Of a stretch of DNA of 6,955 nucleotides, positions 1 through 6,083 are shown piece by piece. The position numbers and the translations under genes were made by a program. How positions within the stretch are numbered: the first letter of the stretch is position 1; every line of letters begins with the position of its first letter. The stretch lies in NCBI GenBank assembly GCA_947371775.1, contig CANBQX010000102.1:1-6955 (forward strand), written 5' to 3'. Below the pieces are notes generated by a model. That model ran no database searches. It had not been told where the DNA came from and saw nothing but the letters and a program-made list of their open reading frames with translations. Source of the DNA: Comamonadaceae bacterium. GTDB lineage: Bacteria; Pseudomonadota; Gammaproteobacteria; Burkholderiales; Burkholderiaceae_C.

Positions 1-1
1 G

Positions 2-49
2 TTTCCCACGCAAAGGCGCGTGGTGCTCACCACGGGGCCGTCAGCGTGA
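2..49 (+). CDS. 3' end of an unidentified upstream gene (partial)
   Basis: The second forward frame is open from the window edge and ends in TGA at 47-49, with the last residues reading FPTQRRVVLTTGPSA. The stop overlaps the GTG start of the next gene by four bases (GTGA), the same kind of junction seen between the following genes, so this is probably the tail of an upstream operon member. Fifteen residues are too few to recognise a family. A maleylacetate reductase would fit the pathway at this place, but the visible residues give no support for it. Two other forward frames are also open here, so the frame choice rests on the overlap pattern. Confidence 0.45.
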   Translation, partial: FPTQRRVVLTTGPSA

Positions 50-372
50 GCCCCCAGATCGTGCACATCGTCATGTGGCGCATGAATGGCGCCACCGCCG
101 ACGAACGACTGTCGCAAGCGCGTACCGCCGTCGCTGCGTTTGAGGCAACACGTGGCACTATCGCGGGTGTGTTGGACATGCAGGTTGGCGTCAATGTGGT
201 CGACGCCCCCGACGCATGGGACGTAGCCTTGTCCATGCGCTTCGAAAACAGGGCCGCGCTGGAGGCCTATGCCAACCATCCTGCCCATTTGGAAATCAAG
301 CGACTGGTCGGCCCCCTGCGATTGAAGCGCAAGCAAGTCGACTTTGAACTCAACACCGCCCCCTCTTTATGA
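46..372 (+). CDS. Dabb-domain (stress-responsive A/B barrel) protein
   Basis: A 108-residue protein with the hallmarks of the Dabb family of dimeric alpha/beta barrels. It has an N-terminal strand VHIVMWRM (residues 6-13), a central GVNVVDAPDAWDVAL stretch (48-62), then the typical F-x-x-R-A-A-L-x-A-Y-x-x-H-P-x-H pattern (66-81) followed by a V-G-P turn. The family is small, cytosolic and mostly of unknown role; some relatives bind or cyclise aromatic or polyketide-like molecules. The GTG start at 46 gives the full first strand, and the next in-frame ATG (73) would cut it. The stop overlaps the next ATG by four bases (ATGA, 369-372), so it is likely translated together with the dioxygenase. 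Its place between the ring-cleavage enzyme and an upstream gene suggests a role linked to the aromatic substrate or its product, but this is inference. Confidence 0.85.
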   Translation: MSPQIVHIVMWRMNGATADERLSQARTAVAAFEATRGTIAGVLDMQVGVNVVDAPDAWDVALSMRFENRAALEAYANHPAHLEIKRLVGPLRLKRKQVDFELNTAPSL

Positions 373-1202
373 AAAACGTAGACCAAAACACCATCACCCA
401 AGCCGTGTTGGAGCGCATGAGCGATATGCCCGATGCGCGGCTTAAAACCATTCTGACCAGCTTGGTAACTCACCTCCACGACTTTGCGCGGGATGTGAAG
501 CTGAGCGAAGAGGAGTGGATGCACGCCATTCAATTCCTCACCCGCACGGGGCAACAATGCGATGACAAGCGCCAGGAATTTATTTTGCTCAGCGATGTCT
601 TGGGCCTGTCCATGTTGACCGTGGCCATGAACAACCAAAAGCCACCGGGCTGCACCGAAGCCACGGTGTTTGGTCCTTTTTTTGTGGAGGACGCGCCCGA
701 GGTCCCCTTGGGGGGTGATGTGGCCCAGGGGGCACCTGGCCAACCGTGTACGGTGTCAGGTCGGGTGGTGGGCAGCCACGGGCAATCGGTGGCGCATGCG
801 GTGTTGGAAGTCTGGCAAGCCGACGAAGAAGGTTTTTATGACGTACAGCGTCCCGAGTTGCATGCCCCCCAAGCGCGTGCGCGTTTGCAGGCCGATAGCG
901 AGGGCCGCTTTCACTTCAACACGATTGTCGCGGAGGCCTACCCCATTCCTACCGACGGACCGGTGGGGGATCTGCTGCGTGCCACGGGGCGTCATCCATG
1001 GCGGCCAGCGCATTTGCATTTCATGATCAAGGCGCCGGGGTTCGAGACCTTGATCACCCACGTATTTCGCAATGGCGACAAATACCTGGAGTCAGACGCA
1101 GTCTTCGGCGTTCGCGAATCTTTGATTGCCGACTGGGTCAAACAGCCCAATGGACATACCCAGCTTCATTTTGATTTTGTACTGAACGAAAGCCATGATT
1201 AA
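369..1202 (+). CDS. Intradiol ring-cleavage dioxygenase, probably hydroxyquinol 1,2-dioxygenase
   Basis: A cytosolic non-haem Fe(III) dioxygenase of 277 residues, the usual length for catechol/hydroxyquinol 1,2-dioxygenases. The helical N-terminal dimerisation part (about 1-95) precedes the catalytic beta-sandwich. The predicted iron ligands are Tyr157 (in GFYDVQ), Tyr191 (in EAYPIPTDGPVG), His215 and His217 (in RPAHLHF), with the catalytic Arg212 just before. Spacing between the second Tyr and first His is 24 residues, as in catechol 1,2-dioxygenase. The motifs ATVFGPFFVEDAPEVPLGGD (98-117) and VWQADEEGFYDVQ (148-160) resemble hydroxyquinol enzymes more than CatA. No muconate cycloisomerase or muconolactone isomerase is nearby, while 3-oxoadipate genes follow directly, which fits hydroxyquinol to maleylacetate. 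A chlorocatechol- or catechol-type substrate remains possible. There is no clear Shine-Dalgarno before the ATG; the four-base overlap with the Dabb gene points to coupled translation. Confidence 0.88.
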   Translation: MKNVDQNTITQAVLERMSDMPDARLKTILTSLVTHLHDFARDVKLSEEEWMHAIQFLTRTGQQCDDKRQEFILLSDVLGLSMLTVAMNNQKPPGCTEATVFGPFFVEDAPEVPLGGDVAQGAPGQPCTVSGRVVGSHGQSVAHAVLEVWQADEEGFYDVQRPELHAPQARARLQADSEGRFHFNTIVAEAYPIPTDGPVGDLLRATGRHPWRPAHLHFMIKAPGFETLITHVFRNGDKYLESDAVFGVRESLIADWVKQPNGHTQLHFDFVLNESHD

Positions 1203-1917
1203 CAAGCTTGCAAGTTCCATTGGACAGGCACTGGCGCGGGTCAAGGATGGAGATACCGTTCTTATCGGGGGGTTCGGCACGGCCGGTATCCCCAACGAGC
1301 TCATCGACGGCTTGATTGAGCAAGGTGCGCGCGACCTCACAGTGGTCAACAACAATGCCGGCAATGGCGACACCGGGCTGGCGGCATTGCTCCAAACCGG
1401 GCGTGTGAAAAAGATCATCTGCAGCTTTCCCCGGCAGGCGGACTCTTATGTGTTCGATGCGCTGTACCGCAGCAAACAGATTGAGCTGGAGCTGGTGCCG
1501 CAAGGCAATCTCGCGGAGCGCCTGCGCGCTGCGGGCGCAGGCATTGGTGCTTTTTTCACGCCCACCGGGTTTGGAACCCAGCTGGCCCTGAACCCCGATG
1601 GCAGCGCCAAAGAAACCCGGGTCATCGATGGCAAATCTTATGTGCTGGAGTTTCCTATCCATGGCGATGTGGCCTTGGTCAAGGCGGAGACCGGCGACCG
1701 CTGGGGAAACCTGACTTACCGAAAAGCGGCACGCAACTTTGGCCCGGTCATGGCCGCGGCTGCCAAGCACACCGTTGCCACCGTCCACGACGTCGTCGAA
1801 CTTGGCACCTTGGATCCCGAGCAGGTGGTGACCCCCGGCATCTTTGTCTCGCACATTGTGCAAATCGCACGCGTATCCACCCAGGCGGGCGGCTTCAAGG
1901 CTGCTCCACCCGCATAA
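1195..1917 (+). CDS. pcaI: 3-oxoadipate CoA-transferase, alpha subunit (PcaI-type)
   Basis: A 240-residue class I CoA-transferase alpha subunit. It pairs with the next gene product to move CoA from succinyl-CoA to 3-oxoadipate in the cytosol, the penultimate step of the beta-ketoadipate pathway. Visible family marks are the glycine-rich GGFGTAGIPNELI (25-37), VNNNAGNGDTGLAALL (51-66) and GAFFTPTGFGT (118-128). Length matches PcaI/ScoA-type subunits. The ATG at 1195 lies inside the end of the dioxygenase gene (8-base overlap including its TAA), so translation is probably coupled. An acetoacetate-specific transferase (ScoA/AtoD-like) has the same fold; the operon with ring-cleavage and thiolase genes favours 3-oxoadipate as substrate. 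Confidence 0.92.
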   Translation: MINKLASSIGQALARVKDGDTVLIGGFGTAGIPNELIDGLIEQGARDLTVVNNNAGNGDTGLAALLQTGRVKKIICSFPRQADSYVFDALYRSKQIELELVPQGNLAERLRAAGAGIGAFFTPTGFGTQLALNPDGSAKETRVIDGKSYVLEFPIHGDVALVKAETGDRWGNLTYRKAARNFGPVMAAAAKHTVATVHDVVELGTLDPEQVVTPGIFVSHIVQIARVSTQAGGFKAAPPA

Positions 1918-1924
1918 ATCAGCC

Positions 1925-2569
1925 ATGGCCCACTACACCAAACGCACCAAACAAGCACTGGCCCAAAGGGTGGCGCAGGACATTTTTGACGGCGCTTATG
2001 TCAACCTGGGCATTGGCCAACCCACGCTGGTGGCCAACTATTTGCCCAAGGACTTGGAAGTCGTGCTGCACAGCGAGAACGGTATTTTGGGCATGGGCCC
2101 TGCGCCTGGCGCGGGCGACGAGGACTTTGACTTGATCAACGCAGGCAAGCAGCCCGTGACCCTGTTGGCCGGGGGCAGCTACTTCCACCATGCCGACAGC
2201 TTTTCCATGATGCGTGGCGGCCACATTGATATCAGCGTGCTGGGTGCGTTTCAGGTTTCGGCAAAGGGCGATTTGGCCAACTGGAGCACCGGCGAGCCCG
2301 ATGCGATTCCGGCCGTGGGCGGCGCCATGGATCTGGCGGTTGGGGCCAAACAAACCTGGGTGATGATGGACTTGCTGACCAAAGACGGCAAAAGCAAAGT
2401 GGTCAGCCAGTGCAGCTACCCCTTGACAGGCATTGCCTGTGTCAAGCGCATTTATTCCGATCTGGCCACTCTGGCCTGCACGCCACAAGGGCTGAAGCTG
2501 ATCGACCTGGTCGACGGCCTGTCTATCATGGAGCTTGAATCGCTGATTGGTTTGCCGATTCAAGCCTGA
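1925..2569 (+). CDS. pcaJ: 3-oxoadipate CoA-transferase, beta subunit (PcaJ-type)
   Basis: A 214-residue class I CoA-transferase beta subunit that carries the active-site glutamate: Glu51 in the S-E-N-G motif (VVLHSENGILGMGP, 46-59), which forms the glutamyl-CoA thioester in this family. Other conserved stretches are NLGIGQPTLVANYLP (27-41), MRGGHIDISVLGA (96-108) and PAVGGAMDLA (129-138). The frame is open further upstream to 1844, but ATG 1925 is chosen because the family begins shortly before the R-x-A-Q-D-I-x-D-G-x-x-V-N-L-G-I-G stretch and because it follows the pcaI stop by only seven bases. No strong ribosome binding site is visible. It works as an obligate partner of the alpha subunit encoded just upstream. 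Confidence 0.93.
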   Translation: MAHYTKRTKQALAQRVAQDIFDGAYVNLGIGQPTLVANYLPKDLEVVLHSENGILGMGPAPGAGDEDFDLINAGKQPVTLLAGGSYFHHADSFSMMRGGHIDISVLGAFQVSAKGDLANWSTGEPDAIPAVGGAMDLAVGAKQTWVMMDLLTKDGKSKVVSQCSYPLTGIACVKRIYSDLATLACTPQGLKLIDLVDGLSIMELESLIGLPIQA

Positions 2570-2593
2570 CCTTCATCTTCTATTGAACACACC

Positions 2594-3796
2594 ATGACCG
2601 ACGCTTTTATCTGCGACGCCGTTCGCACCCCCTTTGGCCGCTACGGCGGCGCTTTGAGTTCGGTGCGCACCGATGATTTAGGCGCGATTCCCATTCAAGC
2701 GCTGATTGCGCGCAATCCGCAGGTGGACTGGACGGCGGTGTCCGATGTGATTTACGGCTGTGCCAACCAGGCCGGTGAGGACAATCGCAATGTGGCGCGC
2801 ATGAGTGCGCTCCTGGCGGGCCTGCCCATTGAGGTGTCGGGTGTCACCGTCAACCGCCTGTGCGGCTCGGGCTTGGACGCCATTGGCACCGGTGCACGCG
2901 CCATCAAAGCGGGCGAGGCGGGGCTGTTGATTGCAGGCGGTGTGGAAAGCATGAGCCGCGCGCCCTTTGTCATGCCCAAGGCGGAGTCGGCGTTCAGCCG
3001 CGCCAATGCGGTGTACGACACGACCATTGGCTGGCGCTTTGTGAACAAGCTGATGAAAGAAAAGTACGGCGTGGATTCCATGCCCGAGACCGCAGAAAAC
3101 GTGGCGGTTGACTACAAGATTGAGCGCGAAGCGCAAGACCTGATGTCCCTGAACAGCCAACTGCGTGCGGTGGCGGCGCAAAAAGCCGGGCACCTGGCGC
3201 GGGAAATTGTGCCTGTCCACATTCCCCAGAAAAAGGGCAATGCGATCGTGGTGGACACCGACGAACATCCACGCGAAACCAGCCTGGAAACCCTGGCCAA
3301 ACTCAAAGGCGTGGTGCGACCGGACGGTACAGTGACAGCGGGCAACGCTTCTGGCGTGAATGATGGCGCCTGTGCCGTGCTGCTGGCGGGTGCCGCCGAG
3401 CTTGCCCAATACGGCCTCACGCCCAAAGCCCGCGTGGTTGCCATGGCCACCGCGGGTGTAGCGCCGCGGGTCATGGGCATTGGCCCGGCACCTGCCACCC
3501 TGAAGGTGCTGGCTTTGGCGGGCCTGAGCTTGGCGCAAATGGATGTGATCGAGCTCAACGAAGCCTTTGCCGCCCAAGGCCTGGCCGTGTTGCGCTTGCT
3601 TGGTTTGAAAGACGACGACGCCCGCGTCAACGCCTGGGGTGGCGCCATCGCCTTGGGGCACCCCTTGGGGGCTTCCGGCGCGCGCCTGGCCACCACCGCC
3701 ATCAACCGCTTGCACGCCACCGGCGGCCGTTATGCGTTGTGCACGATGTGCATCGGCGTGGGGCAGGGGATTGCGTTGGTGTTGGAGCGGGTCTAG
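2594..3796 (+). CDS. pcaF: Beta-ketoadipyl-CoA thiolase (PcaF)
   Basis: A complete 400-residue thiolase that would cleave 3-oxoadipyl-CoA with CoA into succinyl-CoA and acetyl-CoA, the final step after PcaIJ. The catalytic nucleophile is Cys90 in NRLCGSGLDA, with the N-E-A-F-A motif at 322-326, His356 in GHPLGASGAR and the second catalytic Cys386 in CTMCIGVGQG. The start MTDAFICDAVRTPFGRYGGAL matches the usual N-terminus of PcaF/PaaJ-type thiolases. It begins 24 bases after pcaJ with no obvious Shine-Dalgarno (the leader is pyrimidine-rich), so it is probably read on the same mRNA. A broken copy of this gene lies at 6108-6386. A generic acetyl-CoA acetyltransferase is the alternative, but length, N-terminus and operon favour PcaF. 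Confidence 0.94.
   Translation: MTDAFICDAVRTPFGRYGGALSSVRTDDLGAIPIQALIARNPQVDWTAVSDVIYGCANQAGEDNRNVARMSALLAGLPIEVSGVTVNRLCGSGLDAIGTGARAIKAGEAGLLIAGGVESMSRAPFVMPKAESAFSRANAVYDTTIGWRFVNKLMKEKYGVDSMPETAENVAVDYKIEREAQDLMSLNSQLRAVAAQKAGHLAREIVPVHIPQKKGNAIVVDTDEHPRETSLETLAKLKGVVRPDGTVTAGNASGVNDGACAVLLAGAAELAQYGLTPKARVVAMATAGVAPRVMGIGPAPATLKVLALAGLSLAQMDVIELNEAFAAQGLAVLRLLGLKDDDARVNAWGGAIALGHPLGASGARLATTAINRLHATGGRYALCTMCIGVGQGIALVLERV
2654..2892 (+). repeat. Direct repeat, pcaF copy (left arm)
   Basis: This stretch of pcaF (codons 21 to 100) is repeated without any gap at 6108-6346, offset 3454. By eye there are 16 differences in 239 positions, about 93% identity. It is the left arm of a direct repeat bracketing the adhesin module. 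Confidence 0.93.
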
Positions 3797-3812
3797 GCGA
3801 TTAGCAGCGGCA

Positions 3813-3851
3813 TAAAAAAAGGCCCCGCCAGCGCAAAGCGGGCAGGGCCTT
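3813..3851 (-). terminator. Intrinsic terminator of the adhesin gene
   Basis: The arms AAGGCCC (3819-3825) and GGGCCTT (3845-3851) form a GC-rich stem with a smaller inner GCC/GGC pairing. On the - strand the stem is followed by a T7 tract (A7 at 3814-3820 on the + strand), the classic order for a Rho-independent terminator. It lies 24 bases past the adhesin stop. The pca operon arrives from the other side and would also meet this hairpin, but without a U-tract. Confidence 0.8.
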
Positions 3852-3875
3852 GGAGCCTGAGGGCTCCGTGGCTTT
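3852..3875 (+). terminator. Possible terminator hairpin for the pca operon
   Basis: GGAGCC (3852-3857) and GGCTCC (3862-3867) form a perfect six-base stem with a TGAG loop. On the + strand a short T-run begins after a few intervening bases (GTGGCTTTT). With the adjacent hairpin at 3819-3851 it could end + strand transcription from pcaF. The T-run is short and displaced, so this is a weak call. Confidence 0.4.
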
Positions 3876-5245
3876 TACCAGGACCAGCCAGCACCCAGAC
3901 CGACGGTCGGTGTTTGACCGCCTTGATCCAAGCCGCCAGCGACGGAGAACTTGAGGGTTGGGCCTTTTTGCATTTGATGCACTACGCCCAAGCTCAGAGC
4001 GGTCTTGCCCATGAAGCTGCCCACGCCCATGCCCACCGAGCTGGTTTTGCCGGCTTCAGGTGCAGGAATGTTGGCAGCAGCGGTCACCGCAGCGATGGCA
4101 CCTGCGAACTGGCGCACGTTGACCGCATCAAAATCAGCAGCGCCGTTGGCCACACCGGTGACGGTGATAGGGGCACCAGTCTGGGCGTTGCTAAAGGTTG
4201 CTGCACGATCGTTCAAAGTCATGCTCGACGACTGGGTGCCGCCGGATATCGTGGTTTGAGACTCGGTAACCACCATACCGTGGGTGTTGCCCAGGCCGTT
4301 GGTCAGGGTCAGCGAAGCGCTGGGGGCGGTCGAATTGTCAGCGGTGATCTTGCCGTTGGCATCAACGCTGGCGCCGCCGGTGTTGCTGACCATCAGCTTG
4401 CCGGTGGTAGTGTTGCTTCCATGTCCGGGCAGGGTGGAGGTGCCACCCGTCACAGTGAGGGAAGCGACATTGTTGGCTACAACCGAGGTTGCGTTGCCGC
4501 CAACGGTGGTCACGCTGGTGGCTGCGTTGCTGTTACCGATCGTGTTCACCGACGACGTTGTGGACACGCCGATGTTGTTGATGGGTGCTTCGATATTGTT
4601 GGTACCCGTCGCAGCGGTGATGTTGTTGTCGCCGCCGGCGGTCATGTTGTTGTTACCGTCGGCACCGATGTTGTTGTCCACAGTGGCGCCGATATAGTTG
4701 CTGCCACCGGCACTGATGGTGTTGTCGCTCACCGCGTTCATGGTGTTGTTAGCACCGGTGATCGTATTGGTAGAGGTCACTCCACCGATGCGGTTAATCG
4801 AGTTGGCTGTGGCCACGCCGATATTGTTCGTGACGGCTTCGACGTTGTTGGTAATGCCGCGCAGCGAGTTAGACGAGTTCGCGCCGCCGACGTAGTTGGT
4901 GTTGGATCCGGTGCCCGCACCGAGGTAGGTGACGCCCGTCGTGTCGCCATTGCCAATGGTGGTAATCGGGCTGGTGAGGTTCACCGAATAGGCGCCCCTG
5001 ACAGTTGCTTGGCCATTGCTGTACAGAGAGACATAAGCCTGGTCGACAGGCTGACCACTGATGTTACCTGTGGACGTGTTATTTGAGGTGATGAACACCC
5101 CTTCAGAACCTGCGCTGTTGTCAGTATTCGCCCAGATTGCCACATTGCCATTTTGGCTGATATCTGCCATGGCCTGGCCACTGGCCAGAACCGCCAAAAC
5201 GCCTACGGCAACCAGGCTCTTGCGAAATTTCATTTGAACGTGCAT
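3875..5245 (-). CDS. Trimeric autotransporter adhesin, YadA-like anchor with octad-repeat passenger
   Basis: A 456-residue secreted surface protein. A signal peptide (basic MKFRKS, hydrophobic LVAVGVLAVLA, cleavage likely after AMA at residue 27) is followed by an Asn/Ser/Thr/Gly-rich passenger with almost no Cys. Residues 133-238 carry NNI-type repeats with a period near eight. The C-terminal part fits the YadA anchor: a GVANGAADFDAVNVRQF stretch (364-380) like the neck/coiled-coil start, then four beta strands, around SSVGMGVGSF (402-411), TALSLGVVH (415-423), LKFSVAGGL (431-439) and TVGLGAGWSW (447-456), ending in an aromatic residue. Three copies would build one 12-strand outer-membrane barrel. 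It is short for an adhesin, with only a compact stalk and head. Start ATG 5245 is preferred over 5233 because AGGAG sits seven bases before it. The gene lies downstream of a secreted protein gene on the same strand; its ligand cannot be told. Confidence 0.85.
   Translation of the reverse strand: MHVQMKFRKSLVAVGVLAVLASGQAMADISQNGNVAIWANTDNSAGSEGVFITSNNTSTGNISGQPVDQAYVSLYSNGQATVRGAYSVNLTSPITTIGNGDTTGVTYLGAGTGSNTNYVGGANSSNSLRGITNNVEAVTNNIGVATANSINRIGGVTSTNTITGANNTMNAVSDNTISAGGSNYIGATVDNNIGADGNNNMTAGGDNNITAATGTNNIEAPINNIGVSTTSSVNTIGNSNAATSVTTVGGNATSVVANNVASLTVTGGTSTLPGHGSNTTTGKLMVSNTGGASVDANGKITADNSTAPSASLTLTNGLGNTHGMVVTESQTTISGGTQSSSMTLNDRAATFSNAQTGAPITVTGVANGAADFDAVNVRQFAGAIAAVTAAANIPAPEAGKTSSVGMGVGSFMGKTALSLGVVHQMQKGPTLKFSVAGGLDQGGQTPTVGLGAGWSW
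4532..4849 (-). repeat. Octapeptide (about 24-bp) repeats in the adhesin passenger
   Basis: The encoded residues 133-238 show N-[NTSY]-[IVM] triplets whose hydrophobic residue recurs at 135, 142, 150, 162, 169, 177, 185, 193, 201, 209, 218, 225 and 233, so mostly every eight residues. Clean units are NTISAGGS, NYIGATVD, NNIGADGN, NNMTAGGD and NNITAATG (175-214). At the DNA level this appears on the + strand as recurring GATGTTGTTG-like words. Two longer segments (131-168 and 215-252) also resemble each other, which hints at an older internal duplication. Confidence 0.8.
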
Positions 5246-5252
5246 TTTCTAA

Positions 5253-5257
5253 CTCCT
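5253..5257 (-). promoter_or_regulatory. Strong Shine-Dalgarno of the adhesin gene
   Basis: AGGAG on the - strand, seven bases before ATG 5245. It decides the start at 5245 (MHVQMKFRK) over the internal ATG at 5233. It is the only strong ribosome binding site seen before any gene in this window. Confidence 0.8.
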
Positions 5258-5283
5258 AAAAAAATGACCCTGACTGCAGGGTC
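5258..5283 (-). terminator. Intergenic terminator or attenuator abutting the adhesin Shine-Dalgarno
   Basis: On the - strand GACCCTG, a CAGT loop and CAGGGTC form a perfect seven-base stem (5283-5266), followed by one A and a T7 tract (5264-5258). This is the shape of a Rho-independent terminator. It lies 22 bases past the stop of the upstream secreted-protein gene, and the T7 tract touches the AGGAG of the adhesin gene directly. There is no room for a promoter between them, so any adhesin transcript must carry and pass this hairpin. Confidence 0.75.
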
Positions 5284-5305
5284 GAACTAAGCCGTTGCTT
5301 ACAAG

Positions 5306-5887
5306 CTATAAAACAACTTCTTTTTTGATCGACACACAGCCGCTTCCAGCTGGCATCAAAAAAACCTTCATGGACGCGCCCCCGTTCAGGACGAGGATGT
5401 CTTTTTTAAGCATTCCCACGCGTTTCAACTGCTGAAACTGCTCGTTGGCCAGTGACTCACAGCTTTTGGGCCAGTAGGTCAGCGCGTCGTACGTGGCGCC
5501 ACAGCCATTGCTCTGGTTGGCCGCAAACGTGGCCGACACATAGGCCACACCGTCGGGGGTCGGCACTTCCATCAGCAAGGGCGTAATTTTGTTGTCGCCG
5601 TCCTGGGGCGACCCCATCAGAAAAGCGCCGGCGCTGGCGTTGAAGCCTAAATAATTGCTCACCTGCTCAACGCGCGAGGCGCATTTCAAAATGTTTTGGC
5701 CCACCGCAGCGCGGGTTACCGCATTGGGGCCCGCAGCGGGCGCGGGGCTTGGTGGCCCGCCGGGCTCTTTAGGCGCTGCGGCCGGTACTTGCGCACTGGC
5801 GACCATTGCGAAGCCCATGAGCGCCGTCGCCACAAGCAGCTCTGTCCAAGACTTTGCTTTGATTTTGACACTATCTTGGAAATTCAT
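5306..5887 (-). CDS. Secreted four-cysteine protein of unknown function
   Basis: A 193-residue protein I do not recognise. It has a signal peptide (MNFQDSVKIKAKSW, then the hydrophobic LLVATALMGFAMVASA, cleavage likely after residue 32), a Pro/Ala/Gly-rich linker (33-57), and a globular part with exactly four Cys (69, 129, 143, 184), enough for two disulfides in the periplasm or outside. A predicted strand-rich stretch runs through LLMEVPTPDGVAYVSATFAA (104-123). The frame stays open upstream to 6169, but ATG 5887 is chosen because it gives a proper signal peptide and the upstream residues are low-quality Arg/Pro-rich. The ribosome binding site is weak. It precedes the adhesin gene on the same strand by 60 bases, so a helper role in adhesin export or a co-exported surface role is possible. 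It does not look like the known helpers SadB or TpgA. Function is not assigned. Confidence 0.78.
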   Translation of the reverse strand: MNFQDSVKIKAKSWTELLVATALMGFAMVASAQVPAAAPKEPGGPPSPAPAAGPNAVTRAAVGQNILKCASRVEQVSNYLGFNASAGAFLMGSPQDGDNKITPLLMEVPTPDGVAYVSATFAANQSNGCGATYDALTYWPKSCESLANEQFQQLKRVGMLKKDILVLNGGASMKVFLMPAGSGCVSIKKEVVL

Positions 5888-5950
5888 ACTTCTACAGTAT
5901 AAATTGGTTATTTGACTTAAATCTGACAATTTATGACGGAAAGTCAACAA
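5888..5950 (-). promoter_or_regulatory. AT-rich probable promoter region of the secreted-protein gene
   Basis: This stretch is clearly richer in A/T than its surroundings and precedes ATG 5887. On the - strand it holds TATACT (5901-5896), a good -10 match, plus TTGTCA (5929-5924) and TTGACT (5947-5942) as -35-like hexamers. The spacing from TTGTCA to TATACT is 22 bases, too long for a standard sigma-70 promoter, and use of TATACT would leave almost no leader. The exact promoter is therefore not settled. Confidence 0.35.
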
Positions 5951-6083
5951 TTTACCGGCTTTGGGACGCCGCAAGCGGCTTCGCGGCGGAGTCGGACTAC
6001 GCGGCTGCTTTGCGCGCGAAGGCTGCCAAGGTCTGAAGCGCCCAGCAGGCCCAGGGCAAGTAAAACGCTTGCAAGTGAAAAAC
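5951..6083. other. Unassigned GC-rich stretch with a strong palindrome
   Basis: No convincing gene lies here. CGCCGC (5967-5972) and GCGGCG (5983-5988) form a six-base GC stem around a ten-base loop that is itself nearly palindromic. One forward frame (in frame with 5941) reads LWDAASGFAAESDYAAALRAKAAKV before TGA at 6035-6037, which looks coding-like and could be the tail of a lost gene, but the same frame runs back through the AT-rich promoter without a sensible start. An eight-base tandem repeat AAACATGC occurs twice at 6080-6095, next to the beginning of the pcaF copy. Confidence 0.4.

Noticed and set aside
369..1202. Catechol 1,2-dioxygenase (CatA) as the first choice
   Set aside because: The motifs and the direct linkage to pcaIJF without catB or catC favour the hydroxyquinol branch. 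It is kept only as an alternative.
1844..1924. Earlier start for pcaJ at 1844
   Set aside because: It would overlap pcaI by 74 bases and add residues not expected in the family; ATG 1925 gives the normal length.
2678..3715. Long open frame on the - strand opposite pcaF (345 codons)
   Set aside because: It is antisense to a clear thiolase gene, is rich in His/Gln/Arg/Gly without domain-like features, and arises from the codon bias of pcaF.
4550..4900. Repeated GTTGTTG-type words resembling a CRISPR or minisatellite
   Set aside because: Units are about 24 bp with no conserved repeat/spacer structure and keep the reading frame of the adhesin; they are codons of the octapeptide repeats.
3914..5086. 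Long open frame on the + strand opposite the adhesin (390 codons)
   Set aside because: Its Gly/Val/Asp/His-rich repetitive product mirrors the repeats of the adhesin. The - strand frame has a signal peptide, a strong ribosome site and a YadA-type anchor, so the + frame is a shadow.
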